Source: Ornithinimicrobium ciconiae (lineage in GTDB: Bacteria; Actinomycetota; Actinomycetes; Actinomycetales; Dermatophilaceae). Taken from it: a DNA stretch of 64,000 bases. The notes beneath the pieces were generated by a model. It was given only the letters and a program-made list of their open reading frames with translations. It had not been told where the DNA came from and made no database searches. Both the position numbers and the translations under genes were made by a program. The stretch's first letter is position 1. Every line of letters starts with the position of its first letter. The stretch lies in assembly GCF_007197575.1 (NCBI RefSeq), contig NZ_CP041616.1, forward strand, positions 2,480,001 through 2,544,000. The letters run 5' to 3'. Below are positions 23,572 through 33,601 of this stretch, piece by piece.

Positions 23572-24249
23572 CTACTTCTTGGCGGGCATGCCCGAGATGA
23601 CCGCGTCGGCGACCTCACGCATCGACAGGCGCCGGTCCATGGCGGCCTTCTGGATCCAGCGGAAGGACTCCGCCTCGCTCAGCTTGAGCTGCTGCTGCAG
23701 CAGCCCCTTGGCGCGGTCGAGCCGCTTGCGGGTCTCGAAGCGCTCGGCCAGGTCGGCCACCTCGGACTCCAGCGCCTGCCGCTCCTGCCAGCGCGAACGG
23801 GCGATGTCGATGGCGGGCAGCACGTCGTTGGCGGTGAACGGCTTGACGACATAGGCCATCACGCCAGCGTCCCGGGCCCGCTCGACCAGCGCGCGGTCGC
23901 TGAAGGCCGTGAGCATCACGACCGGGGCGACGCCCTCCTTGCCCAGCACCTCGGCCGCGCTGATGCCGTCCATCCCGGGCATCTTCACGTCCATGATGAC
24001 CAGATCAGGGGTCAGCTCACGGGCCATCGTGACGGCCTGCTCGCCGTCGGCGGCCTGCCCCACGACGTCATAACCGGCCTCGCCGAGCATCTCGGCCAGG
24101 TCGAGCCGGATCAGGGCCTCGTCCTCGGCGACCAGGACGCGCACGGCAGCCGGCTCGGCACTCTCGCTGGTCTGCTCCGTCTCGGTGCTGGCGGTCTCGG
24201 GCTCCGTCGCCTTGGGCGGGCGCGGCACTGGGCGCTCTGACGTGGTCAC
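23572..24249 (-). CDS. pdtaR: ANTAR-domain response regulator, PdtaR-like
   Basis: A 225-residue two-component response regulator. After a 40-residue Pro/Thr/Glu-rich leader comes a receiver domain starting VRVLVAEDEALIRLDLAEML, with the phospho-acceptor Asp in LVIMDVKMPGMDG and a later YVVKPF. The C-terminal ANTAR RNA-binding domain covers about residues 165-222 (RLDRAKGLLQQQLKLSEAES, then FRWIQKAAM). In mycobacteria PdtaR, activated by the histidine kinase PdtaS, acts on RNA terminator/antiterminator hairpins. No kinase gene is nearby, as is usual for this gene. GTG 24249 is the start. Confidence 0.92.
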   Translation of the reverse strand: MTTSERPVPRPPKATEPETASTETEQTSESAEPAAVRVLVAEDEALIRLDLAEMLGEAGYDVVGQAADGEQAVTMARELTPDLVIMDVKMPGMDGISAAEVLGKEGVAPVVMLTAFSDRALVERARDAGVMAYVVKPFTANDVLPAIDIARSRWQERQALESEVADLAERFETRKRLDRAKGLLQQQLKLSEAESFRWIQKAAMDRRLSMREVADAVISGMPAKK

Positions 24250-24350
24250 TGGTGCAGACTAACCCTTCGGACTGGCTGGCTCCCTGTCGGGCGCGCGTGT
24301 GGCCCGGAGCGCGGATCGGCACCGGACGTCAGGACGCCCGAGGACGTCGC

Positions 24351-24436
24351 TGGTGCCGGGAGCGGGACTCGAACCCGCACGCCCTTTCGAGCAGAGCATT
24401 TTGAGTGCTCCGTGTCTGCCATTCCACCACCCCGGC
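24351..24436 (-). tRNA. tRNA-Leu (anticodon CAA)
   Basis: An 86-nt type II tRNA with encoded 3' CCA. The acceptor stem is GCCGGGG with TCCCGGC and the T arm is GCGGG-TTCGAGT-CCCGC. The anticodon arm is GAGCA-CTCAAAA-TGCTC, giving anticodon CAA at 24401-24403, which reads UUG. A long variable arm follows the anticodon arm, as expected for leucine. Confidence 0.97.
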
Positions 24437-24609
24437 AGGGGGACCGGGACAGCATACCGGCAGCACGGCGCAGGCCGAACGCGGCAACGCACCTGACGCA
24501 GGTGCGGTATGGCGCCGGGCGAGCTCGAAGCGGTGGTCCGGAGGTGCGGTATGCCGGCGGGCGGGCCCGGGGCGGTGTTCCGGAGGTCCCCCCGCAGGTC
24601 GGCGAGGGC
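24437..24609. other. intergenic region between tRNA-Leu and pyk with short repeats
   Basis: The segment aggtgcggtatg recurs at about 24498 and 24543 with similar flanks ending ggtccggaggt or gttccggaggt, giving an imperfect duplication of about 45 bp just past the pyk stop. No gene is seen. It probably holds the tRNA promoter. Confidence 0.5.
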
Positions 24610-26067
24610 CTAGCGTTGGCCGAGCAGCTTGGCGTAGGCCGGCGCACGACCGTGGACCGCGTCGCCGACCCGGTGCAGCCGCAGCGCGTTGGTCGCCCCC
24701 GGAGTGCCGGGCGGCGACCCTGCCACGATCACGATGAGCTCGCCCTCGGCGCACCGGTTCTGTTGGATCAGCACCTCGTCGACCTGCATCACCATCTCGT
24801 CGGTGTGCTCGACCATGTCGGTGAGGAAGGTCTCCACGCCCCAGGTCATGGCCAGCTGCGAACGGGTGGAGGGCAACGGGGTGAACGCCAGCACAGGGGT
24901 CACGCTGCGCAGGCGCGCCATCCGCCGGGCCGAGTCCCCGGTCTGGGTGAAGGTCACCATGAACGCGACATCAAGGAACTCGGCGATCTCTGCCGCCGCC
25001 TTGGTGACCGCACCGCCGGTGGTGTGCGGCTTCGTGCCCAACGGCACGATGCGGTCCATGCCGTGCTCCTCGGTGTTGGCGATGATGGTGGCCATCGTCT
25101 CCACCGCCTTGATCGGCCAGGCACCGACGCTGGTCTCCCCGGAGAGCATGATGGCGTCGGCACCGTCGAGCACCGCGTTGGCGCAGTCACTGGCCTCGGC
25201 CCGCGTCGGTCGCGGGTTGGTGATCATCGACTCGAGCACCTGCGTGGCCACGATCACCGGCTTGGCGTTGCGCCGCGCGATCTCCACGGCACGCTTCTGC
25301 ACCAGCGGGACGGCCTCCAGTGGCAGCTCGACACCCAGGTCGCCGCGCGCCACCATGATCCCGTCGAAGGCGGCCACGATGTCCACGAGGTTGTCCACGG
25401 CCTGTGGCTTCTCGATCTTGGCGATGACCGGCAGCCGGAGCCCCTCCTCGTCCATGATCCGGTGCACGTCCTCGATGTCCTTGCCGCTGCGCACGAAGGA
25501 CAGGGCGATGACGTCGACCCTGGTCCGCAGCGCCCACCGCAGGTCCTCGGCGTCCTTCTCACTCAGCGCCGGCACGGACACGGCGGTGCCCGGCAGGTTG
25601 ATGCCCTTGTGGTCGGACACCTCTCCGCCGATGACGACGGTGGTCACCACGTCGGTGTCGGTCACGTCCGTGCAGGTGAGCTGGATCTTGCCGTCGTCGA
25701 TCAGCAGCTCGTCGCCGACCTTGACGTCACCGGGCAGCCCCGCGAAGGTGGTGCCGACCTCGTGCTCGTCACCGGGGACGTCACGGGTGGTGATCGTGAA
25801 GCTCTGACCGGGCACCAGCTGCACCGGACCGGCCGCGAAGGTGCCGGTTCGGATCTTCGGCCCCTGCAGGTCGGCCAGGACCGCGACCGCCCGCTCCAGC
25901 TCGTCGCCGGCCTGGCGGACCAGGTGATACCGACGGTCATGGTCCTCGTGGGTGCCGTGGGACATGTTCATCCGGGCGACATCCATCCCGGCGCCCACGA
26001 GGGCCCGGATCTCCTCATAGCTGTCGGTGGCTGGCCCAAGGGTGCACACGATCTTTGCTCGACGCAT
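24610..26067 (-). CDS. pyk: pyruvate kinase
   Basis: A 485-residue pyruvate kinase, converting phosphoenolpyruvate and ADP to pyruvate and ATP. ATG 26067 gives the canonical N-terminus MRRAKIVCTLGPATDSYEEI. Active-site segments are MNMSHGTHEDH, VIAKIEKPQAVDNL with the catalytic lysine, MVARGDLGVELPLE for the divalent metal, and VIVATQVLESMI. The small B domain lies at about residues 70-165. Length and domains are normal. It is one of the anchors of synteny with other actinobacteria. Confidence 0.96.
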   Translation of the reverse strand: MRRAKIVCTLGPATDSYEEIRALVGAGMDVARMNMSHGTHEDHDRRYHLVRQAGDELERAVAVLADLQGPKIRTGTFAAGPVQLVPGQSFTITTRDVPGDEHEVGTTFAGLPGDVKVGDELLIDDGKIQLTCTDVTDTDVVTTVVIGGEVSDHKGINLPGTAVSVPALSEKDAEDLRWALRTRVDVIALSFVRSGKDIEDVHRIMDEEGLRLPVIAKIEKPQAVDNLVDIVAAFDGIMVARGDLGVELPLEAVPLVQKRAVEIARRNAKPVIVATQVLESMITNPRPTRAEASDCANAVLDGADAIMLSGETSVGAWPIKAVETMATIIANTEEHGMDRIVPLGTKPHTTGGAVTKAAAEIAEFLDVAFMVTFTQTGDSARRMARLRSVTPVLAFTPLPSTRSQLAMTWGVETFLTDMVEHTDEMVMQVDEVLIQQNRCAEGELIVIVAGSPPGTPGATNALRLHRVGDAVHGRAPAYAKLLGQR

Positions 26068-26180
26068 GAGTCCCAGCCTAGAGGTAGCGGGGGCGATCAG
26101 CTCACTACCCCAACCGGCTGGTCGGCCCGGCAACCCGGTGCTGGGGTCGCCGGGACGGCAACGGGCCCCGTCCCGGCGCG

Positions 26181-26269
26181 GCAGGATCCTGCTCAGCCCG
26201 TCAGAGGGCACCCTCGAGGATTGCCGCAGGAGCCTGCTCAGCCATCAGAGGGCACCCTCGAGGATGGCC
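26181..26269 (-). repeat. 45-bp tandem duplication over the dsbA-like gene 3' end
   Basis: A unit beginning gcaggatcctgctcagcc at 26181 is repeated at 26226, period 45, with the long identical core cagagggcaccctcgagga. The right copy contains the stop and last codons of the DsbA-like gene; the left copy lies outside it. Confidence 0.9.
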
Positions 26270-26994
26270 GGGAAGGAGTTCGGGTCACGCATCAGGGTGT
26301 TCATCTGCTCGTTGCCCAGCTCCTCGCCGTTGATGAAGACGCGGGGGCTGCCGGAGACGCCGTCCTGGTTGGACCGGGTCTGCATGTCCTTGACGTAGTC
26401 GTTGTGCGTGCCGTCGGCCAGGCAGGCGGTGAACGTGTCGAGATCGCCCACCCCGGAGTCCTCGGCGAAGCCGACCAGTTGCTCGTCCGTCCAGCCGGTG
26501 CCCTCATCCTCCGGCTGCCCGGCAAAGAGCCTCTGGTGGAACTCGGGGAAGGCACCCTGGTCGTCGGCGCACAGGGCCGCGTTAGCGCCCCGCAGGGAGG
26601 AGTCGGTGCCCAGGTTGCTGTCCAGGAAGGACATCAACGTGAAGGTGAGCTGGATGTCTCCGTCGTCTGCGGCCTCGAGCATCGCCGGTCCGGAGACCTC
26701 CTCCAGCAGCCCGCACCAGGGGCACTGATAGTCCACATAGACCCGGACGTCGGGCGCGTCACTGCCGGCGTCACCCACCCGGATGCCGCCGGCGTTGGGC
26801 AGCGCGCTGGGCGAGCTGCCCCCACCGGTGACGGAGGCGCCGTCGTCGCGGGTGTCGTCCACCGGGTCGGGCCGGAACGCGATATAGACGATCACCGCGA
26901 TGAGGACGACCACCAGAGCCACCACCGCGCCGATCAGCCCGGGAGAGGGTCCGTTCTTGGGAGGTGGCGGGATGTGGGCGGGCGGACGAGCCAT
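26245..26994 (-). CDS. DsbA-family thiol:disulfide oxidoreductase, membrane-anchored
   Basis: A 249-residue protein with a short proline-rich N-terminus, one transmembrane helix (about residues 20-43) and an extracytoplasmic thioredoxin-fold domain. The redox motif CPWC occurs in VYVDYQCPWCGLLEE near residue 92, and the cis-proline region is SGSPRVFINGEEL. It is a Thioredoxin_4/DsbA-like member, probably forming or exchanging disulfides in exported proteins. ATG 26994 overlaps the stop of the upstream MauE-like gene (TGATG), so the two are translationally coupled and likely form one redox pathway. Confidence 0.9.
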   Translation of the reverse strand: MARPPAHIPPPPKNGPSPGLIGAVVALVVVLIAVIVYIAFRPDPVDDTRDDGASVTGGGSSPSALPNAGGIRVGDAGSDAPDVRVYVDYQCPWCGLLEEVSGPAMLEAADDGDIQLTFTLMSFLDSNLGTDSSLRGANAALCADDQGAFPEFHQRLFAGQPEDEGTGWTDEQLVGFAEDSGVGDLDTFTACLADGTHNDYVKDMQTRSNQDGVSGSPRVFINGEELGNEQMNTLMRDPNSFPAILEGAL

Positions 26995-27560
26995 CAGGTG
27001 GCGCCTTTCGTGGTGGAGGGTGCAGTATGCCGGGCCGAGAGACGGGTGGACCCCGTCCCGTCGGGTGGCTCCCCGGCCGAGCGGGCCGGGCGCGCGCGCC
27101 GGAAGATCAGCGTGTCGAGCGCGAGGAGCGAACGGGGCCGCACGACGAGCCAGAGGCCGGCGCCGAAGAGCGCGGCGTCGCGCACGATCTCGCTCAGATA
27201 GGCGGTTTCGGACGGGTCGACCGGCCCACCGGTGCCGAAGCACCCACAGTCGATGGCCAGGCCCCGGGCCCAGGCCGAGGCGATGCCTGCGATGAAGACC
27301 ACCATCAGCAGCGCGCCGAGGGCCGCGCTCCAGCGGGTCAGCAGGCCCAGCACCAGGAGCAGCCCCAGCGCGATCTCCACGACCGGCAGCATCAGCCCGA
27401 TCATCTCGGCCAACTGGTAGTCAAAGAGCCGGTAGGCCACCACCGACTGGATCGAGCCGGTGGTGTCACCGACCTTGAGCAGGCCGGCGGCCAGCAGCAC
27501 GCCGCCGAGGGCGAGACGGCACAGGAGTCCGATCAGGTCGGCCCACCGCTGCCGGCTCAT
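26994..27560 (-). CDS. MauE/DoxX-family redox-associated membrane protein
   Basis: A 188-residue membrane protein with about four helices. The N-terminal CRLALGGVLLAAGLLKVGD segment and LPVVEIALGLLLVLGLLTR are typical of MauE/DoxX proteins. IDCGCFGTG, with a CxC pair facing outside, is characteristic of members coupled to thioredoxin-like partners. It probably supplies or removes electrons for the DsbA-like protein encoded next to it. It starts at ATG 27560, 40 bp past trpA, and may belong to the trp transcript. Confidence 0.85.
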   Translation of the reverse strand: MSRQRWADLIGLLCRLALGGVLLAAGLLKVGDTTGSIQSVVAYRLFDYQLAEMIGLMLPVVEIALGLLLVLGLLTRWSAALGALLMVVFIAGIASAWARGLAIDCGCFGTGGPVDPSETAYLSEIVRDAALFGAGLWLVVRPRSLLALDTLIFRRARPARSAGEPPDGTGSTRLSARHTAPSTTKGAT

Positions 27561-27600
27561 GGCGTCTCCCGCAGCGCCAGCGCCGCCACCTGGCCCCGCG

Positions 27601-28403
27601 TCATCGCCGACGAACCCCGTCCGCCAGCTCGGCGGTCAGGGTGCGCAGCGGCTCCAGGCCGGCACCCGACGTGTGGCCCTCCCCCAGGACACGCACGAGG
27701 GCCGAGCCGACGATGACACCGTCAGCGAAGGAGGCGACCTCGGCCGCCTGATCCCCGGTGGACACGCCCAGGCCGACGCACACGGGCAGGTCGGTGACCT
27801 TCCGGGTGCGCGCCACAAGCTCCCGGGCGCCGCCACCGACGCTGGTGCGCGTGCCGGTGACCCCCATCGTCGAGGCGGCATAGACGAATCCCCGGCACGC
27901 AGCGGTCGTCATCGCCAAGCGCGCATCGGTCGAGCTGGGCGCGACGAGAAAGATCGGGGCCAGTTCGTGCGCGGTGGCAGCGGTCGTCCACTCGCCGGCC
28001 TCGTCAGGGATGAGATCCGGGGTGATCAGTCCGGCTCCACCGGCGGCCGCCAGGTCTCGGGCGAAGGACTCGGGCCCGTAGCGCAGGACCGGGTTCCAGT
28101 AGCTCATCACCACGGCGACGCCACCGGCAGCGGCGACGGCCTCGACGTTGCCGAGCAGGTCGGCCACCCGGAAGCCACCGGCCAGGGCCTGGTCTGCCGC
28201 GTCCTGGATGACCGGCCCGTCCATCAGCGGGTCGGTGTAGGGCACCCCGACCTCGACGATGTCCGCGCCGGCCTCGACCAGGGCGACCATCGCCGCGCGG
28301 GAGGAGCCGTTGTCGGGGAAGCCGGCGGGAAGGTAGGTCATCAACGCCGCGCGGTTCTCCGCACGGCAGGTGGCGAAGACGCTGTCCAGGGCGTGCAACG
28401 AGC

Positions 28404-28407
<4 letters not shown>
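27601..28407 (-). CDS. trpA: tryptophan synthase alpha chain
   Basis: A 268-residue TIM-barrel enzyme that cleaves indole-3-glycerol phosphate to indole, which is channelled to TrpB. The catalytic Glu lies in [20 protein letters not shown], the catalytic Asp in the segment [14 protein letters not shown], and phosphate-binding loops are [10 protein letters not shown] and [12 protein letters not shown] 28407 overlaps the trpB stop by 4 bases, giving the operon order trpC-trpB-trpA. Length and motifs are normal. Confidence 0.96.
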
Positions 28408-29650
<1,243 letters not shown>

Positions 29651-29654
<4 letters not shown>

Positions 29655-30466
29655 GCTGTCTCCTCCACATCCACTTGACGACCACCTGCAGCCAGGAGTT
29701 CCCGGGCCGCACGACGTGGCTCGGTCCCGGTGACCAGGGCCTCACCGACCAGAACCGCCCGGGCTCCGGCCGCGACGTAGTCCCGGACACTCGCCGGCCC
29801 GGTGACCCCAGACTCGGCCACGCCGATCGCGCCCTGGGGCACCAGTGGCAGCAGCCGGGTGACGGTGGCCGGGTCCACCTCGAGGGTCTTGAGGTTGCGG
29901 GCGTTGACGCCGATGATCCGGCCACCCGCCTGCACGCACCGGGCCAGCTCCTCCTCGTCGTGGGCCTCCAGGAGACCGTGCATCCCGAGCTCCTCCACCA
30001 GGGCGAGCAGCTCGACGAGGTCTTCCTGGTCCAGGGCGGAGGCCATCAGCAGCACGAGATCCGCGCCGTGGGCCCGGGCTTCCCAGACCTGGTAGGGGTC
30101 GACCACGAAGTCCTTGCGCAGCACCGGGATGTCGACCGCTGCGCGCACGGCGTCCAGGTCGGCCAGGCTGCCTCCGAAGCGGCGCTGCTCGGTCAGGACA
30201 CTGATCACGCTGGCTCCCCCGGCGGCATACTCGGCGGCCAGCTCGGCGGGGTCGGGGATGTCGGCCAGCGCCCCCTTGGAGGGGCTGGCGCGCTTGACCT
30301 CAGCAATCAGGTGGACCCCGCCAGGAGCGGACAGTGCCGCGAGCGCGTCGCGCGCAGGTGGGGCCGTCTCGACCACCTCGCGCAGGCGCTCCAGGGGGAG
30401 GTCGGCGCGGCGGGTGGACAGGTCTTCGCGGACTCCGTGAAGGATCTGGTCAAGGACGGTAGGCAC
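29651..30466 (-). CDS. trpC: indole-3-glycerol phosphate synthase
   Basis: A 271-residue TIM-barrel enzyme that cyclises CdRP to indole-3-glycerol phosphate. It has [13 protein letters not shown] near residue 52, [39 protein letters not shown] and VAESGVTG, all diagnostic. GTG 30466 is the start. The genes for earlier steps (trpE, trpD) are not in the window. It is followed by trpB with a 4-base overlap. Confidence 0.96.
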
Positions 30467-30554
30467 GGTCCCAGCGTATCCGTGCTGAGCAGGGCACCGG
30501 TGCGCGGGTCACGCGTGGTGCGGCTCGGGGGTCCGCGGCTGATCAGCCATGGAG

Positions 30555-30660
30555 GGCGGCTGATCACGGGCAGCTGACGCGCCTGCTCAGGGACGTCGGC
30601 GGCGGCTCATCACGGGCTGCTGACGCGCGTGATCAGGGGCGGTCGAGGCGGCTGACCAGG
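30555..30660. repeat. 46-bp imperfect direct repeat between trpC and the HGxxPAAW gene
   Basis: A unit starting ggcggctgatcacgggcagctg at 30555 recurs at 30601 with a few changes. A partial third copy begins near 30646 (gaggcggctgaccaggg). No coding potential is evident in this gap of about 216 bp, which should also contain the trpC promoter or leader. Confidence 0.8.
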
Positions 30661-30682
30661 GCAGGCCCGGGGCGGTGTGCGC

Positions 30683-30895
30683 TCAGGCGTCGCGCTGGTT
30701 CCAGTGCGTCTCGTCATAGCCCGCGGCGTTGAGACCCCACCAGGCGCCGACCGCGATCACCGCGACGGCCACCCCGCTCCACGTCGCCCAGTCCCACCCG
30801 AAGAAGACACCGAGGCAGACCAGCAGACTGGCCAGCAGCAACAGGATGGTCCCGGTCCATGCCGCGACAGAGTTGCCGTGTCCGTGGTCATCCAT
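30683..30895 (-). CDS. HGxxPAAW-type small membrane protein
   Basis: A 70-residue protein beginning MDDHGHGNSVAAWTGTILLL, with two transmembrane helices (about residues 12-32 and 37-57) and a polar tail. The HGN-x-x-AAW start is the hallmark of a small actinobacterial family commonly found beside trpC and the Trp-associated membrane protein. Its function is unknown. ATG 30895 is the start. Confidence 0.8.
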   Translation of the reverse strand: MDDHGHGNSVAAWTGTILLLLASLLVCLGVFFGWDWATWSGVAVAVIAVGAWWGLNAAGYDETHWNQRDA

Positions 30896-31020
30896 GCTCT
30901 TGCTCCTGTGTCCGGCGGGGTGTGCTGAGTGCCATTGTGCCAGGTGGATCCCAGTCTTGGGACCGGGGCCGCGCCCTCATCGTCAACTGTGGGTTCCGGC
31001 CTCGGGACCGGGAGCACGCC

Positions 31021-31611
31021 CTAGTCGTCGACTGTGGGGTCCCGTCCGTGCGACAGGTCGTCCCAGGCGTCGGTGGGTCGCGGCTCGCGGGTGCTGCTGC
31101 TCTGCGCGCCGTCCTGCCCGTCTCGCTCCCCGCCTCGTGCACCGGTGGCGCCGCGGCGCGGGGTGTGCCACCAGTGCAGTCCGCAGAGCAGCGCGCCGAG
31201 CAGGACCAGCAGGGCCCCGAGGAGGGCAACCCACGGCCACGCGGTGATCGTGGTGTCCGTGGCCTGCACGGTCAGGCCGGTCGCGCCGGGGCGGTCAGCG
31301 GCGACGGCCTCGACGGCTCCTTGCGGCCTGAGAAGGGACCGCAGCGCGGGCAACGCGGCCAGGCCGCTGCCACCGGCCAGGCACCAGGCGGCAGCCAGAC
31401 GCACAGGTCGGGAGCCGACCAGGCCCGCCAGGACCGCAGCCCCGGCCAGCAGGGCACCGGCGGTCAGCGTGGCACCGGCCTGGGTGCCGGTGACCGTGAT
31501 GCGCGTCGCGCCGATCACCGGGTCGTTCCAGGTGCCGCTCACCCAGGCCTGGCCCGAGCTGATCAGGAGCAGCGCTGTCCCCAGCGCTGCCCACAGCCAC
31601 CACCGTTTCAT
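31021..31611 (-). CDS. Trp biosynthesis-associated membrane protein (Trp_oprn_chp family)
   Basis: A 196-residue membrane protein with four helices. It starts MKRWWLWAALGTALLLISSGQ, followed by WV, and has the tail segment WWHTPRRGATG, matching the tryptophan-associated transmembrane family (TIGR02234) found next to trp genes in actinobacteria. Its role is not established. The C-terminal 50 residues are hydrophilic and probably cytoplasmic. ATG 31611 is chosen; longer upstream frames run through the 45-bp repeat. It lies upstream of the HGxxPAAW gene and trpC on the same strand, which supports a Trp link. Confidence 0.82.
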   Translation of the reverse strand: MKRWWLWAALGTALLLISSGQAWVSGTWNDPVIGATRITVTGTQAGATLTAGALLAGAAVLAGLVGSRPVRLAAAWCLAGGSGLAALPALRSLLRPQGAVEAVAADRPGATGLTVQATDTTITAWPWVALLGALLVLLGALLCGLHWWHTPRRGATGARGGERDGQDGAQSSSTREPRPTDAWDDLSHGRDPTVDD

Positions 31612-31683
31612 GACCCCATCCTGACGGTTCTGGCCCCGGGGAGCACGGCCGGCACCGCTCGCGCGCACCGCTGGCGCCGCGAT

Positions 31684-31773
31684 CCGGTTCCGTCGGACCG
31701 GCTGTCCGGTCCTCCCGGCACGGCTAGCCCGGTTCCGTCGGACCGGCTGTCCGCTCCTCCCGGCACGGCTAGC
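31684..31773 (-). repeat. 45-bp tandem duplication over the ABC exporter gene 3' end
   Basis: Two copies of a 45-bp unit (ccggttccgtcggaccggct...) at 31684 and 31729 differ at one base. The right copy contains the TAG stop (31771-31769, minus strand) of the 610-residue ABC exporter; the left copy lies beyond it. Confidence 0.95.
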
Positions 31774-33601
31774 CCTGCTGCTGGACGGCCCAGGACGCGT
31801 GCATCCGGGTGTAGACGCCGCCGGCGTTGACCAGCTCATGGTGCGGGCCGACCGCCACGATCCGACCCTTGTCGACCACGACGACGACGTCGGCCGCCTC
31901 AGCGGTGGAGAGCCGGTGCGCAATGGCCACCGAGGTGCGCCCCCGGGTCAGCCCTTCCAGGGCCCGTTGGATCCGGACCTCGGTCGCGGGGTCGACGGCA
32001 CTGGTCGCCTCGTCGAGCACCAACAGGTCGGGGTCGGCCAGATAAGCCCGGGCGATCGCCACCAGCTGGCGCTCACCCGCTGACAGCGACTCACCACGCT
32101 GTCCAACCTGCGTGGCCAGGCCCATTGGCAGACCGGACAGCCAGGGGTCCAGCCCCAGCTCGGTCATCGCCAGCTCGATGTCCTCGTTCTCGGCCTCGGG
32201 ACGTCCGAAGCGGATGTTCTCCATCAGGGACTGGTCAAACAGGAATCCCTCCTGGGGCACCATCACGATGCGCCGCCGCAGGGAGGAGAAGGCAATCTCG
32301 CGCAGGTCGACACCGTCGATCAGGACGCGCCCCTCGCTGGGATCCATGAGCCGGGTGAGCAGCTTGGCCAGCGTGGTCTTGCCCGAGCCGGTCTCGCCCA
32401 CCACTGCCACCCGGGTCTGGGGCTCCAGGGTCAGGGTGACGTCCTGCAGCACGCGGTCGCCGCCGGGGTAGGAGTAGGCGACGTCCTCGAACTGGACGGT
32501 GATCGGCCCCCGCGGCAGCTGGACACCGGCCTCCCCCGGGTCGGAGACATCGGCCGGGGTGTCGATCACGCCGATGACACGGCGCCAGCCCGCAACGGCG
32601 TTCTGCAGCTCGTTGAAGATCTCCGTGGCCTGCTGGACCGGTTGGGTGAACAGGTTGACCAGGAAGAGGAAGGCCAGCAGCTGGCCGAGGCTCATCTGGT
32701 CGTTGGCGGCCAGCACGGTGCCCACGACCAGCACGATGGCCGTCGTGATGCCACCGAAGGCCTGACCGGAGACAAAGGCGATCACCGAGCGGATCTGCGC
32801 CTTGATGGCCGCGGCCCGGTGGTTCTCGATGGCTCCGTCGATGCGCTGCTCGGTGCGGTTCTCGACGCCGTAGGCACGGATGGTGACCGCGCCGACGATC
32901 GACTCGGAGACGGCCCCCAGCAGCTCGCCGACGCGCACCCGCACGGCGCCGTAGGCCCGGCCCAGCATCGGCTGGAACTTGGTGATGAGCACGACAAGGG
33001 GAATCACGCACAGATAGACCACGCCCGCCAGGATCGGGCTGTAGAACACCATGAGGATCGTCGCCACCAGGATCTGCGCGCTGGAGACGAGCAGCATGAT
33101 GCCGCCGAACTGGACGAACATCGAGATCGTGTCGACATCATTGGTGACGCGGGCCACCAGGGAGCCGCGGCGCTCGGTGCTCTGCGTCAGGACGGACAGG
33201 TCGTGGATGTGCCGAAAGGCGGTCAGGCGCAGGGTGGCCAGGCCGGACTCGGCGGCCTTGAACAGGCGCACGTTGACGACATACTGCGCCAGACCGGTGA
33301 AGATGATCGCGCCGGCGGCCAGGAGGACAGCGCGGAGCACAAAGTCGACGTCAGCTCCACCCTCGGCGAGGATGCCGTGGTCGGTGGCCTGCTGCACGAC
33401 GAAGGGGATCAGCACCTTGCCCAGGGTGGCGAAGATGGCCAGCGCCACGGTGACCCAGAGTCCCTTCACCAGCTCCGGGGACAGCTCCAGGCCACGCTTC
33501 AGAGTGGCCCACGTGCTCAGGTCGTGGCTGCCACCGATCTCGCTGCTCTCGCCGGTGGCGTCGTGCTCGTCATCGCGGGCTGCGCGGGTTGTCGTCGTCA
33601 T
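31769..33601 (-). CDS. ABC exporter half-transporter (canonical ATP site subunit)
   Basis: A 610-residue fused membrane and ATPase protein of the MdlB/LmrA-like type. Residues about 45-350 form the six-helix transmembrane domain. The nucleotide domain has Walker A GETGSGKTT, signature LSAGERQLVAIARAYL, Walker B LLVLDEATSAVD with the catalytic Glu intact, and H-loop AHRLST. ATG 33601 overlaps the stop of the upstream ABC gene (TGATG), so the two are made together and probably form a heterodimer. Drugs, lipids or peptides are possible substrates. Confidence 0.9.
   Translation of the reverse strand: MTTTTRAARDDEHDATGESSEIGGSHDLSTWATLKRGLELSPELVKGLWVTVALAIFATLGKVLIPFVVQQATDHGILAEGGADVDFVLRAVLLAAGAIIFTGLAQYVVNVRLFKAAESGLATLRLTAFRHIHDLSVLTQSTERRGSLVARVTNDVDTISMFVQFGGIMLLVSSAQILVATILMVFYSPILAGVVYLCVIPLVVLITKFQPMLGRAYGAVRVRVGELLGAVSESIVGAVTIRAYGVENRTEQRIDGAIENHRAAAIKAQIRSVIAFVSGQAFGGITTAIVLVVGTVLAANDQMSLGQLLAFLFLVNLFTQPVQQATEIFNELQNAVAGWRRVIGVIDTPADVSDPGEAGVQLPRGPITVQFEDVAYSYPGGDRVLQDVTLTLEPQTRVAVVGETGSGKTTLAKLLTRLMDPSEGRVLIDGVDLREIAFSSLRRRIVMVPQEGFLFDQSLMENIRFGRPEAENEDIELAMTELGLDPWLSGLPMGLATQVGQRGESLSAGERQLVAIARAYLADPDLLVLDEATSAVDPATEVRIQRALEGLTRGRTSVAIAHRLSTAEAADVVVVVDKGRIVAVGPHHELVNAGGVYTRMHASWAVQQQG

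Noticed and set aside
24412..27201. A 929-codon open frame on the plus strand
   Set aside because: It is antisense to pyruvate kinase, the DsbA-like gene and the tRNA, with a His/Gly/Asp/Val-rich translation typical of shadow frames in high-GC DNA.
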